64,000 nt of DNA, taken from contig NZ_CP040814.1 of the NCBI RefSeq assembly GCF_019443965.1, positions 1,984,001 through 2,048,000 of the forward strand, given 5' to 3'. The position numbers and the translations under genes were made by a program. Shown piece by piece: positions 50,323 through 59,566 of the stretch (the first letter of the stretch is position 1; the number at the start of each line of letters is the position of its first letter). The notes under the pieces are model-generated. The model was not told the DNA's origin and searched no databases. It saw only the letters and a program-made list of their open reading frames with translations. The DNA comes from Salinibacterium sp. M195 (GTDB taxonomy: Bacteria > Actinomycetota > Actinomycetes > Actinomycetales > Microbacteriaceae).

Positions 50323-50526
50323 TCAGATGGGGCGGATGTTCTCCGCCTGGGGTCCCTTGGGACCCTGTGTGATGTCAAACTCAACCTTTTGGTTCTCGTC
50401 GAGCGACTTGTAGCCATTTGTTGCGATGGCCGAGTAGTGGGCGAACACATCAGGACTTCCGTCCTCGGGGGCGATGAAGCCAAAGCCCTTTTCTGCGTTG
50501 AACCACTTGACGGTACCTAGTGCCAT
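50323..50526 (-). CDS. CspA-type cold-shock protein
   Basis: 67-residue single OB-fold nucleic-acid-binding protein. RNP1 KGFGFI and RNP2 VFAHYSAI and the opening [13 protein letters not shown] are canonical; it melts secondary structure in mRNA. CTGGAGGAG gives a strong ribosome site. A leader of about 80 bases with an identifiable promoter precedes the gene. It stands between the helicase and dnaE2. Confidence 0.96.
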   Translation of the reverse strand: MALGTVKWFNAEKGFGFIAPEDGSPDVFAHYSAIATNGYKSLDENQKVEFDITQGPKGPQAENIRPI

Positions 50527-50613
50527 TTAAAACTCCTCCAGGAGCGTTTCTATCAGGCCCCGACAGTCGAGGCCGCATCCATGCCTTGTATAGAACATGA
50601 ACGATTCCATAAG

Positions 50614-50643
50614 GCTATATCAGTATGGCGCTGCATGTGTCAT
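50614..50643 (-). promoter_or_regulatory. promoter of cold-shock gene
   Basis: On the minus strand ATGACA (50643-50638) and TATAGC (50619-50614) are 18 bases apart. The transcript would begin near 50607 and carry a leader of about 80 bases. The 156-base gap between csp and the end of dnaE2 holds nothing else that I can name. Confidence 0.45.
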
Positions 50644-50682
50644 GAATTTCATTAAGTTCACACAACGGTAATGAACTTGCTC

Positions 50683-53600
50683 CTACTGAAAATCACGAGA
50701 TTGCGTGCGGGGGAGTCCCGAAAGCGGTTCGAAACGGTCGGCGAGCACGTTGATGACCCCATCCGCGGACCGCTCAACAATGCCGCGAACGATGAGTGCG
50801 GCGCTGTCACGGGCGACCCGGCGGTACCGGCCCCACACGCCCACGCTGCAGATTACGTTGATCAGCCCCGTCTCATCCTCAATATTCATAAAAGTAATTC
50901 CGCTGGCTGTTGCCGGGCGCTGCCGGTGAGTAACAACGCCACCGATCTCAATACGTCGGCCAGACTCAGTAACCGTGAGGTCAGCAGCAGACAGAACTCC
51001 GCGGTGTGTCAGCGCTGGGCGAATGTGCGCCACCGGATGACTTTCTGGAGAAATCCCTGTCGACCAGAGATCAGCCATCAACTGGTCGAACTCGGTCGCC
51101 AACGAAAATAGCGGCGGCTGAACCGTCACCATACTGTCGGGCAAATACTCTTCTCGGTCGTGAGCAGCATTGCCCGCGTTCCAGAGCGCCTCTCTCCGCG
51201 TGAGTCCCAAAGATTCAAAGGCGCCTGCCGCCGCCAACGCCTCGAGTTGCTTCGTGGTGAGCCCGACACGGCGCACCACGTCATTCATCGACAGAAACTC
51301 GCCCGAACCACGCTCTGCCACAAGCTTCTCGGCGATAGCCGTGCCAATGCCCTTCACCTCATCTAAACCAAGACGCACAGCAAAGGCACCATCGCGTCGA
51401 TGATCATCCGTATCGAAATGAGCAGCGCGATCAAAAGGGCCAACCGGAGGCTGCTCGTGATCCACACAGCGAGGGTCTCCGGTAGGCGCTGTGCTTGTGG
51501 AGTGCTGCTCGAGTACAGCAAAAACTCCCGAACGTTGGATGTCAGGGCCACGCACCTGCACACCATGACGGCGCGCATCCGCCACCAACGTCTGCGGCGA
51601 GTAAAAACCCATGGGTTGCGCCCGCAACAGGGCCGCGAGGAAAGCTGCAGGGTAATGCAGCCGAATCCAGGCACTGGCATAAACGAGCAGGCCGAAGCTG
51701 AGGGCATGGCTTTCGGCAAAACCAAAACCGGCGAACGCTTGGATACTTTCGTAAATGCGGTCGGCATCCTCGCCAACAATTCCGTTGCTTGCCATGCCCG
51801 CATAAAGTTTTGACCGCAACTTGTCGATGCGTTCGATGCCACGTTTAGACCCCATAGCTCGCCGCAGCAAGTCAGCATCGTCTGCCGAGCAGCCGCCAAC
51901 CGCCACCGCAATCTGCATCAGCTGCTCCTGAAAGATGGGTACGCCCAAAGTGCGCTCAAGCGGCTCGACCAGGTTGGGATGCAAGTACGTAATGGGGTCG
52001 GCACCCATTTTTCGACGTACGTAGGGATGAACGGCGCCACCCTGAATCGGTCCGGGCCGCACGAGGGCAATCTCGACAACGAGGTGATATAACTCGCGCG
52101 GTTGCAGACGCGGGAGCAACCCCATTTGGGCGCGACTCTCTACCTGGAAAACACCAACGGCATCCGCTCGACACAGCTGGTCATAAACACCCTGTTCTTC
52201 GGCGGGAATTGTCGCGAGATCCCAACGTTCGCCCAAAGCCTCATCGACGAGGTCGAAGCTGTACTGCATCGCCGAAAGGATGCCGAGGCCGAGCAGATCA
52301 AACTTGACCAGCCCCATCCACGCACAGTCATCCTTATCCCACTGCACGACTGTGCGCTTTTCTTTGCGCGCATGTTCGATCGGCACCACCTCACCGACCG
52401 GACGTTGTGTCAACACCATTCCGCCCGAATGGATGCCAAGATGCCGCGGAAACTTCATCACCTGCTGGGCAAGGTCTAAGACCGAATCGGGGATGTCGTG
52501 GTCTATGCCGGAAACTTCAGAACCCCACCGTTCCATCTGTTTCGACCACGCATCCTGCTGGCCAGCGCTGTAGCCGAGCGCTTTCGCCATATCGCGCACC
52601 GCAAATCGCGGGCGGTACTGAATGACGTTAGCCACCTGGGCCGCATTTTCACGGCCGTAACGTTCGAAGACATATTGAATGACCTCTTCTCGACGTTCAG
52701 AATCGAAGTCGACATCGATGTCGGGTTCTTCTTCACGCATCGCCGAGATAAACCGCTCAAACGGAAGTTTGTAGCGAAGAGGATCTACCGCCGTGATCTT
52801 GAGGAGATAACAGACCACCGAACTGGCTGCCGAGCCGCGGCCCTGACACAAGATTCCCCGACCACGCGCAAACGCCACGATGTCGTGCACGATAAGGAAA
52901 TAGCCCGCAAAGTTTTTCTCTTCGATCACATCAAGTTCACGCTGGATACGGGCACGATTCTCTTCAGAGAGATCAATCTTGCGGTCAGCAACCCCCGCCC
53001 AGGTCAATTCGCGCAGCCAGCTCACCGGCGTGTGCCCCACGGGAACGTCCTGATCAGGAAGGGCCGGTTTTGCCTGTCGCAGTTCGAAAGCAGCCTCGTT
53101 CGCAATATCAACCGTCGCCGCTACTGCACCCGGATAGCGAGCGAAACGTGCAGCCATCTCAGCCCCCGACCTCAAATGAGCGGAGCCGGCAGCCGGAAGC
53201 CAGCCATCCATCTCATCAAGACTGCGGCGAGCCCGCACAGCAGAAATTGCCGAATGCAAGTGGTGCTGGCGGGGCGTTGCGTAATGAGCATTTGACGTCG
53301 CAACCACACGAAGGCCACGATCAACGGCAAGAGAATAGAGGGCATCGTTGTATGCAGAATCGAGGGGATAGCCCTGATCAAAGAGCTCAACAATGACCGC
53401 TTCGTGGCCAAAAAACTCACTCAAGCGGTCAAGCTCTTTTCCTGCAGCCACCATCGACTCCCGTGTGGGGGCCGAATTAGGTTGTGTACCGTAGAGCGCT
53501 CGACGCACAGCACCCTTGCGGCATCCGGTCAACACAAACCAGTCACCTTCAGCTAGTTCAGCCAGCTCCTGCAGGTCATACTGCGGTCGGCCCTTTTCGC

Positions 53601-54162
53601 CTCCGGCGAGTTGAGCGCGCGTAATAGCCAGCGCCAGCCGGTGATACCCCTGCTCTTTGCGAGCGAGTACCAGCAGGTGGTCACCCTCAGGATCAGCATT
53701 GCCTGCTTGCGGGCCCGTCAGGCCCAGAGAAAGTTCAGCGCCGAACAGGGTCGAGAGGCCCAATTCGGCAGCAGCTTCCGCCATCCGCACAATGCCATAC
53801 AGCCCATCGTGGTCGGTAAGAGCCAGAGCGGTCAGGCCTAAACGTGCAGCTTCTTCTGCGAGTTTCTCTGGCATGCTCGCGCCGTCAAGAAAACTGAAGC
53901 TCGAGTGCGCATGGAGCTCGGCGTACGGCACCACAGCAGTGGTGGGGGCGGATGCTGCCTCCGCGTCGTTCGGCGACCCAACCTGTTGCTCTTCTGACTG
54001 CACTTCTGGTGGAGTCTTCGGCGCGACATAAGGTGCCCGCTTGCTGGATACCAAAGACAGAGCACGACCGTCACCGGCCTCGCCGATGGGGGTAACGACC
54101 CCAAAGCCTGACAGTGTGCGCTCGAGCTGGCGCCACGGAATCGGGGGGTTAGACCAAGCCAT
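50683..54162 (-). CDS. dnaE2: error-prone DNA polymerase DnaE2
   Basis: 1159-residue C-family polymerase used for mutagenic translesion synthesis. The N-terminal PHP domain (AELHAHSSFSFLDGASMPEK, about residue 78) is followed by the polymerase core with PDIDVDFDSERREEVIQYVF (catalytic Asp residues), the tandem HhH region and a C-terminal OB-fold (VNVICSVGVWGRYRR). The start MAWSNPPIPWRQLERTLSG is typical of actinobacterial DnaE2. It lies 27 bases after imuB and is the third gene of the LexA-controlled mutasome operon. Confidence 0.95.
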   Translation of the reverse strand: MAWSNPPIPWRQLERTLSGFGVVTPIGEAGDGRALSLVSSKRAPYVAPKTPPEVQSEEQQVGSPNDAEAASAPTTAVVPYAELHAHSSFSFLDGASMPEKLAEEAARLGLTALALTDHDGLYGIVRMAEAAAELGLSTLFGAELSLGLTGPQAGNADPEGDHLLVLARKEQGYHRLALAITRAQLAGGEKGRPQYDLQELAELAEGDWFVLTGCRKGAVRRALYGTQPNSAPTRESMVAAGKELDRLSEFFGHEAVIVELFDQGYPLDSAYNDALYSLAVDRGLRVVATSNAHYATPRQHHLHSAISAVRARRSLDEMDGWLPAAGSAHLRSGAEMAARFARYPGAVAATVDIANEAAFELRQAKPALPDQDVPVGHTPVSWLRELTWAGVADRKIDLSEENRARIQRELDVIEEKNFAGYFLIVHDIVAFARGRGILCQGRGSAASSVVCYLLKITAVDPLRYKLPFERFISAMREEEPDIDVDFDSERREEVIQYVFERYGRENAAQVANVIQYRPRFAVRDMAKALGYSAGQQDAWSKQMERWGSEVSGIDHDIPDSVLDLAQQVMKFPRHLGIHSGGMVLTQRPVGEVVPIEHARKEKRTVVQWDKDDCAWMGLVKFDLLGLGILSAMQYSFDLVDEALGERWDLATIPAEEQGVYDQLCRADAVGVFQVESRAQMGLLPRLQPRELYHLVVEIALVRPGPIQGGAVHPYVRRKMGADPITYLHPNLVEPLERTLGVPIFQEQLMQIAVAVGGCSADDADLLRRAMGSKRGIERIDKLRSKLYAGMASNGIVGEDADRIYESIQAFAGFGFAESHALSFGLLVYASAWIRLHYPAAFLAALLRAQPMGFYSPQTLVADARRHGVQVRGPDIQRSGVFAVLEQHSTSTAPTGDPRCVDHEQPPVGPFDRAAHFDTDDHRRDGAFAVRLGLDEVKGIGTAIAEKLVAERGSGEFLSMNDVVRRVGLTTKQLEALAAAGAFESLGLTRREALWNAGNAAHDREEYLPDSMVTVQPPLFSLATEFDQLMADLWSTGISPESHPVAHIRPALTHRGVLSAADLTVTESGRRIEIGGVVTHRQRPATASGITFMNIEDETGLINVICSVGVWGRYRRVARDSAALIVRGIVERSADGVINVLADRFEPLSGLPRTQSRDFQ

Positions 54163-54189
54163 GAGCCGCCCCCAACAATCTCATTCCCA

Positions 54190-55830
54190 TTAGTCGTACC
54201 TCGCTTCGGCCCACCAGCCGCCATCATCAAGCACCAGCAACCATGCGCACCCGGTATCGTCGACCGCCTGAAAACGCCACGATGGGCCCGTTGTTCCGGC
54301 CTCCCACCACCGCTCAGCCAGAGGCCACGGGCCAGCCCACGCCGTGAGCGCGCGGGAACGGGAATCACTAGTAGCGAAACTCGTGGGTGCTGCCGCCACC
54401 TGACCACGCTCATCCACCGAAACAGTGCTGCCATCGTGAGCAAAAACGTGAACGGCATGGCGCGACGAAAAAACTGTTCCCGGCAGAGGAGCGGGCAATG
54501 CTCCCGGCCAGGGACGTTGCGCAGAACGCTCGCTCAGGCTGCGGTCACCCCACGCCGTGAGCTGCTGACGGGACTGAAGCGTGCGCCCACCCTGCAACGT
54601 TGGCATGAGCACTGCGCCATGCCCGAGCATGCTTTGCACTCGAGAGAGGCCGTGGTGGATGCGCGGCTCAAGCCCAGACCCCCACAGCCCCGTTTCGTGA
54701 TTGCCGATCGCCTCTACCGTTTCGGGAACAATGCGAACCCGACTGATCCCGGAACTCAGTCCTGCCTCAATAAGGTTCGAGCCTTGCACTTGCCAACGAA
54801 CCCGATCAACAACATCGGTCGAAGAAAACGACCGCGGATGCAACCACACCCGTTCTGCAATCTCGCCAGACTCAGAATCAAGTTCGACACGAATCGCTGT
54901 GGCGACCAATTGGGCCCGCACTAGTGCGTCAATAAAGTCATCGGCTCGACTACGAACGCCGAAGGCAACCTGATCGACTCTGTCGAGCGCTGGCTCGAAA
55001 TCGATAACCACATCGAGATCGAGTGGGGGCGTACGCGCGATAAAAGTTTGAGGGTCACGGCCGCTAGCCAACGAATGCAATCGTGCGCCAAGCTCGCCGA
55101 AACGAGTGCGCACATCGGTATGCCCCAGCTGCGCAAAATCACCCAGAGTGGAAATACCGAGTTTTATGAGCAACGTGGCGATCTGAGGCTCGTCAAGAAC
55201 GGAGATGGGGAGCACCTCCAGAAACTGGGCAGCTCTACCGACCGGAACAATCCGCGCCTGCCCAGAACGAGACCGTGGGTCGGCACCAACGGTGCTGCGC
55301 GCAGCCTGTACCGCAGTGAAGAGAGCATCAGCAATGCCCACTCGTGCGTCTGATGTCGAAATCTCGTTTACCCGATCGATGACGGTGAGTGCAGCAGCCT
55401 TTTCGCCACCGTAATACTGGGCAGCACCGCGCACCCGCACAGCACACATTCCCGGTCGGAGAAGCTGCACGCCGGGGATGAGTTCTTCAATACCAGCAAT
55501 AACGGGCTCGAATGCTCGACTATCAAGAGCAGGATCGTAAGCGCGGTCGATAAGCCCAGGGAACCTTGATTGCGCCTCTCGCAGCCTCAACCCTCGACTT
55601 ATGCCTTCCGCACGAGCCGAAGCAGACGCCGCAAAAACGAGACCTTTCTCGATAAGCACGAGCGGAACATCTGACGGCAGCTTCTCGTGTTGTCTAGCGG
55701 CAACCACCGGCCAATCAGGACACCACAGCACCAGGACGCGGGGAAGAGGATTAGAGGGAGGTGCGTGCGCTGCCGGAGGGGCCTCGGGTGGCGATGCCGA
55801 GGAGAATGCGGAGGAGAATGCGGAGGTCAT
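54190..55830 (-). CDS. imuB: ImuB, inactive Y-family polymerase of the mutasome
   Basis: 546-residue Y-family-like protein that links DnaE2 to the sliding clamp in mycobacteria. The palm motif that carries catalytic acids in real polymerases is here RVLVLWCPDWPVVAARQ, and the second is AVRVRGAAQYYGGE, so the acids are missing, as known for ImuB. A 27-residue Ser/Pro/Ala-rich extension with a repeated SSAF unit comes before it. The start ATG overlaps the imuA stop (ATGA). Confidence 0.9.
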   Translation of the reverse strand: MTSAFSSAFSSASPPEAPPAAHAPPSNPLPRVLVLWCPDWPVVAARQHEKLPSDVPLVLIEKGLVFAASASARAEGISRGLRLREAQSRFPGLIDRAYDPALDSRAFEPVIAGIEELIPGVQLLRPGMCAVRVRGAAQYYGGEKAAALTVIDRVNEISTSDARVGIADALFTAVQAARSTVGADPRSRSGQARIVPVGRAAQFLEVLPISVLDEPQIATLLIKLGISTLGDFAQLGHTDVRTRFGELGARLHSLASGRDPQTFIARTPPLDLDVVIDFEPALDRVDQVAFGVRSRADDFIDALVRAQLVATAIRVELDSESGEIAERVWLHPRSFSSTDVVDRVRWQVQGSNLIEAGLSSGISRVRIVPETVEAIGNHETGLWGSGLEPRIHHGLSRVQSMLGHGAVLMPTLQGGRTLQSRQQLTAWGDRSLSERSAQRPWPGALPAPLPGTVFSSRHAVHVFAHDGSTVSVDERGQVAAAPTSFATSDSRSRALTAWAGPWPLAERWWEAGTTGPSWRFQAVDDTGCAWLLVLDDGGWWAEARYD

Positions 55831-56690
55831 GCCGACACTCGATGCGGCAACGAAACTAACTCTGGCAGAACTGTCAGCTCTGGTAGAACCGTCAATGCAG
55901 GCTTAGGAGTCTCATGATCACGGTAAACACGAACATTTTCGGAAGAGTCAGGCAACCACAATCGTGCGCTGCGAGGTCGCGCGGCGCTTTTGCTCGTGAC
56001 GGTTACCGTCACCTCACGTGCTGCTAAATGACCGTGACCAGCTCCGATTCCGTGCCACCGACTCTCGCCCAGCGATAGCATCGCCTCGCTTTGTGGCCAC
56101 GATCCCATCATGAGCAACGTAGATTTGCGCTGCCTTAGTCGTGACGCGAGCCGAGAAACAGCTGAATCGGAGGCGCGAGTGGGCGCCCGAGCAACCACAA
56201 CGTCGACTACATCTGCGATAGCTGCGGTAACGGCCAGCCACTGATCACCAGGATGGGGAACCAGTACTAACCGTTCAAGATCAACCCCGAAACGTGCGGC
56301 AGCTTCGATGCCAAATTCGGGCACCCCAATAATGGCGCACCATGAGCCTGCTGCCGATGGTGCCGCGAGCAATGTCATCAGCAGCATCATCGACTTGTCT
56401 ATCGAATAGACGGTGCCCTGCTGCAACCCGCCACCGGGCAATAGCTGTCCTATTGCAGGGTGGGTCGGAATGAGTTTTGTGTTCAGCGTACGCGACTGCA
56501 TTTGGCTGATGCGTGACTGCAATTCTGCTACCCGGTCTGGCGTTGCGCGAACAGGAGTCATGCTGGGGGAAGGTTCACTGTCACAAGCCGCGCTGCGAGA
56601 TGTTGTATTCCCAGATGCTGTACTGCCAGAGGGCTCGCTCGAAAGTGCTTCAGCGGTTGCTGAAATAGCGTGAGCGGAGACAGGAGGCAC
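55827..56690 (-). CDS. imuA: ImuA-like mutasome protein
   Basis: 287-residue RecA-like protein, partner of ImuB and DnaE2 in DNA damage mutagenesis. GQLLPGGGLQQGTVYSID near residue 80-97 matches the ImuA P-loop region, which is degenerate, and IIGVPEFGIEAAARFGVDLE follows. The frame is open to 56852, but a perfect LexA operator and promoter lie within that extension, so the GTG at 56690, 6 nt after the -10 box, must be the start. The C-terminus has a TVLPEL repeat. Confidence 0.85.
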   Translation of the reverse strand: MPPVSAHAISATAEALSSEPSGSTASGNTTSRSAACDSEPSPSMTPVRATPDRVAELQSRISQMQSRTLNTKLIPTHPAIGQLLPGGGLQQGTVYSIDKSMMLLMTLLAAPSAAGSWCAIIGVPEFGIEAAARFGVDLERLVLVPHPGDQWLAVTAAIADVVDVVVARAPTRASDSAVSRLASRLRQRKSTLLMMGSWPQSEAMLSLGESRWHGIGAGHGHLAAREVTVTVTSKSAARPRSARLWLPDSSENVRVYRDHETPKPALTVLPELTVLPELVSLPHRVSA

Positions 56691-56696
56691 CTGTTT

Positions 56697-56725
56697 ATGT
56701 TCGAACATATGTTCGAGTGTGTCAA
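56697..56725 (-). promoter_or_regulatory. imuA promoter (leaderless)
   Basis: On the minus strand a consensus -35 TTGACA (56725-56720), a 17-base spacer and -10 GAACAT (56702-56697) are followed by 6 nt and the GTG start. Confidence 0.8.
56701..56716. promoter_or_regulatory. LexA operator (SOS box) of the imuA operon
   Basis: TCGAACATATGTTCGA is a perfect 16-base palindrome and matches the actinobacterial and Bacillus LexA consensus. It lies in the promoter spacer, reaching two bases into the -10 box, so LexA should block polymerase binding until DNA damage. Confidence 0.92.
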
Positions 56726-56751
56726 TTGCGTACGACATCCATCGGCGTGTC

Positions 56752-56780
56752 TTTACGATGTCGTACCCATGACTTAACGT
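56752..56780 (+). promoter_or_regulatory. promoter of the DrrAB-like operon
   Basis: TTTACG (56752-56757) and TAACGT (56775-56780) are 17 bases apart; the -10 box ends 6 nt before GTG 56787, fitting a leaderless mRNA. Confidence 0.55.
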
Positions 56781-56786
56781 TGCTGC

Positions 56787-57800
56787 GTGAGTTATATCGA
56801 AGCAGTAGACCTCAAGAAAACGTATACGCCCAAAGGCGCCGCCCCGGTGCATGCTCTCGACGGCCTCAATCTTGAGGTACCTCAGGGCACAGTGACGGCA
56901 CTTCTCGGCCCCAATGGTGCTGGCAAGACCACCACCGTGAAGGTGCTCACCACTCTCATCCGGCCCGATTCAGGGTCGGCAACCATCAACGGTATTGATG
57001 TCATCGCGTCCCCTGAACGCATCCGGCCCATGATCGGCGTGTCCGGTCAGTACGCTGCCGTCGATGAAAACCTTACGGGTTTCGAAAACCTCGACATGGT
57101 CGGCCGCCTGTACCACCTCGGTGCGAAGCAGTCTCGAGAGCGAGCACGCGAGCTCATCAACCTTTTTGACCTCGCCGAAGCTCAAAACCGCCCGGTCAAG
57201 GGGTTCTCTGGTGGCATGAGGCGACGCATCGACCTCGCCGGCGCCCTCGTTATGCGACCCCCGGTGCTCTTTTTGGATGAGCCGACCACGGGGCTCGATC
57301 CGCGCAGTCGCTTGGGCATGTGGGACGTCATCACCACACTCGTGGGGGAGGGCACCACTGTGCTCCTCACTACCCAATACCTCGAAGAAGCCGACCAACT
57401 CGCTGACAGCATTTCGGTCATCGATGACGGCAAGGTCATCGCTCAGGGAACCTCTGACGAACTCAAGGCATCCATCGGTGGACAGCGAGTCGAAGTGAGC
57501 TTGGTGTCGCTGGATGATGCGACCGCCGCCCACGAGATTCTCACCCGCTTCGGCAGCACCGCACCTACCGTGAGCCTCGACGGCCGCGGTCTGACCGTCA
57601 ACGCGGAAGACGCTCCTGCCGCGCTGCAACTGATTCTGACCGACTTCGCTAGCCGGGGCATCCAGCTCTATGACGCGGGGATGCGCCGCCCCACCCTTGA
57701 TGATGTGTTCTTGAAGCTCACTGGCCACACGGCAAGCACGGCGGATGCCGAGACCACCGCTACGGAATCAGCAGCGCCAGCACAGAAGGTACAGAAATGA
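56787..57800 (+). CDS. DrrA-like ABC exporter ATPase
   Basis: 337-residue ATPase of the daunorubicin-resistance (DrrA/CcmA) family. Walker A LLGPNGAGKTTTVKVLTTL (about residue 37), signature FSGGMRRRIDLAGA, Walker [18 protein letters not shown] and the C-terminal DrrA extension PTLDDVFLKLTGH are present. The GTG start lies behind a leaderless-type promoter. The stop overlaps the permease start by four bases. Such pairs export drugs or lipids; the substrate is unknown. It is divergent from imuA, 96 bases away. Confidence 0.9.
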   Translation: MSYIEAVDLKKTYTPKGAAPVHALDGLNLEVPQGTVTALLGPNGAGKTTTVKVLTTLIRPDSGSATINGIDVIASPERIRPMIGVSGQYAAVDENLTGFENLDMVGRLYHLGAKQSRERARELINLFDLAEAQNRPVKGFSGGMRRRIDLAGALVMRPPVLFLDEPTTGLDPRSRLGMWDVITTLVGEGTTVLLTTQYLEEADQLADSISVIDDGKVIAQGTSDELKASIGGQRVEVSLVSLDDATAAHEILTRFGSTAPTVSLDGRGLTVNAEDAPAALQLILTDFASRGIQLYDAGMRRPTLDDVFLKLTGHTASTADAETTATESAAPAQKVQK

Positions 57801-58648
57801 CCACCACCACGCCAACATCAACAACAACGCCCAATCCCGCCGCTTCTTCACCGGTCATGAATTGGTTGAATGACGGCTGGATCACCACTCGTCGTAACCT
57901 CATCAAGATCAAGCGCGTGCCCGATATCCTGGTGTTCACGACCCTGCAGCCCATTATGTTTGTGCTGCTTTTTACCTATGTCTATGCCGGAGTCATCGAC
58001 ATTCCCGGCAGCACCTACACCGAGTTCATCATGGCCGGAATCTTTGCGCAGACCGTGGTGTTTGGTTCGACTTATTCGGGGTCGGCAATGGCGCAGGATC
58101 TCAAAGACGGCATTATTGATCGCTTTCGAACGCTGCCCATGAGCCCTTCCGCGGTCCTAGTCGGTCGCACCAATGGCGACCTTCTCATCAACTCGATCTC
58201 GATGATCGTGATGATGGCGACAGGTCTCATTGTCGGATGGCGCATCAACTCAAGTCCGCTCGAGGCGATCGCCGCAATAGCTTTGTTGCTGCTGTTTGCC
58301 TACGCGCTCTCCTGGGTTATGGCCTTTATCGGGATGAGTGTGCGCAGTCCAGAAGTGATCAACAACGTGTCATTTTTGGTGCTCTTTCCTCTCACGTTCA
58401 TTTCAAACGCGTTCGTTCCCGCCGAGACACTGCCGGGGCCACTGCGCGTATTTGCTGAGCTCAACCCTGTCTCAGCACTCGTGCAGGCCGCCCGTGAGCT
58501 CTTCGGCAACACCCCGCCAGGCTCAGCGCAATCTGAGGTGTGGTCGCAGCAGCATCCTGTGCTCACCGTGCTGATCGGGATCGTCGTTATGCTGGCAATT
58601 TTTGTGCCATTGGCCATACGTAAGTTCGCGAGTATCAGCACACGTTAG
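57797..58648 (+). CDS. DrrB-like ABC-2 type permease
   Basis: 283-residue permease with six predicted helices, of the ABC-2 (DrrB) type. A Thr/Pro-rich cytosolic N-terminus is followed by IKRVPDILVFTTLQPIMFVL and the family motif FAELNPVSALVQAARELFG near the end. It forms an exporter with the ATPase encoded just upstream, to which it is translationally coupled. Confidence 0.9.
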   Translation: MTTTTPTSTTTPNPAASSPVMNWLNDGWITTRRNLIKIKRVPDILVFTTLQPIMFVLLFTYVYAGVIDIPGSTYTEFIMAGIFAQTVVFGSTYSGSAMAQDLKDGIIDRFRTLPMSPSAVLVGRTNGDLLINSISMIVMMATGLIVGWRINSSPLEAIAAIALLLLFAYALSWVMAFIGMSVRSPEVINNVSFLVLFPLTFISNAFVPAETLPGPLRVFAELNPVSALVQAARELFGNTPPGSAQSEVWSQQHPVLTVLIGIVVMLAIFVPLAIRKFASISTR

Positions 58649-58805
58649 TCCGTGAGAGCGCGATCATTATTGTGTCTCCACCCTAGAATCACAACTCCAA
58701 CGGTGTTAGAGTGCGCTTGCTTAGCCTCGCCCCCTCCCGCCGGGGTAACCCGTCGCAATAACCTCAGCGACGCACTCCGACATTGCCCGAAACGGAGTTC
58801 GAGAA
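58649..58805. other. intergenic region before first pseudo-SGNH gene
   Basis: 157 bases holding possible -10 elements (TAGAAT at 58684-58689) and CGGAG before the ATG. No terminator for the ABC operon stands out. Confidence 0.3.
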
Positions 58806-59510
58806 ATGTTCGCCACCCTAGGACATCTCGCCATGAAGTCATTCATGACTGTCTGGACCTATAGCTCTCCCCACTCGTGGCGAGGGTTGCCTCAGCCAGA
58901 GCCTGGTCCTCCAGTGACCGTCGCTGGTCCCCACCTCGATCGTGTGTTGTTGTGTGGTTCCGGCATTGTTGTCGGGTACGGGGTTTCTTCACACGAATTA
59001 GCACTCGGCGGCTCGCTCGCGCGGTCGCTCACCGCGCTCACCAACCACGGAACAGAAGTCACCACCGTGACGGGGCCACGACTGCGACCACAAGCGGCGC
59101 AGTCTCGGTTGAGCACTGCAGCATTGGAGGGAATCGATGCAGTAGTTCTTTCCTTCGGCACTTTTGATCTACTCACGTTTCTCCCTGCCGAGGTTTGGGG
59201 CCGGAGGATGGGCGAGCTTGTCGATTCTGTACAGCGGAACTTGCCACCGGAAGCGCACATATTCGTGCTCGAATGCACTGCACCAAAAATGTCCAGTTTT
59301 GCCAGCGTCTATCAAAGGCGACTCGTATCCCTGACGTCGGAATACAACCACAAACTTCGGTCGCTGGTGCGACAGCGCGACCGCGTACATCAGATCGACT
59401 TCGCCCCCGAGCCGGAAGATCCCGAGGCAATAGAAGGCCGTCAGAGCTATCGCGAATGGGCAGATCTCATCGCACCAGGTGTCGCCAAGGAACTCCGCCG
59501 ATCCGCTTAA
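58806..59510 (+). CDS. SGNH-fold protein, apparently non-catalytic
   Basis: 234-residue protein resembling GDSL esterases but without the catalytic set. Where GDS is expected, the sequence is LLCGSGIVVGYGV (Gly at the nucleophile position, residue 53); block III reads SFGTFDLL, lacking Asn; the end, YREWADLIAPGV, lacks the Asp-x2-His. It is clearly related to the gene at 60753: both have DRVLL-x-G-x-G, HEL-x-LGG-x-LAR and YR-x-WA-x(2)-AP. A binding or scaffold role is thus more likely than esterase activity. ATG 58833 is an alternative start. Confidence 0.65.
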   Translation: MFATLGHLAMKSFMTVWTYSSPHSWRGLPQPEPGPPVTVAGPHLDRVLLCGSGIVVGYGVSSHELALGGSLARSLTALTNHGTEVTTVTGPRLRPQAAQSRLSTAALEGIDAVVLSFGTFDLLTFLPAEVWGRRMGELVDSVQRNLPPEAHIFVLECTAPKMSSFASVYQRRLVSLTSEYNHKLRSLVRQRDRVHQIDFAPEPEDPEAIEGRQSYREWADLIAPGVAKELRRSA

Positions 59511-59566
59511 GCGATTAGCTCATTCCGGATAGGCATGCTTGCCGTGAGCCGAGGCACTTCGGTGAG

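Noticed and set aside
56691..56852. N-terminal extension of imuA
   Set aside because: It contains the LexA operator and promoter.
56970..57728. Minus-strand open frame (252 codons) opposite the DrrA-like ATPase
   Set aside because: Shadow of a clear ABC ATPase; no recognisable protein features.
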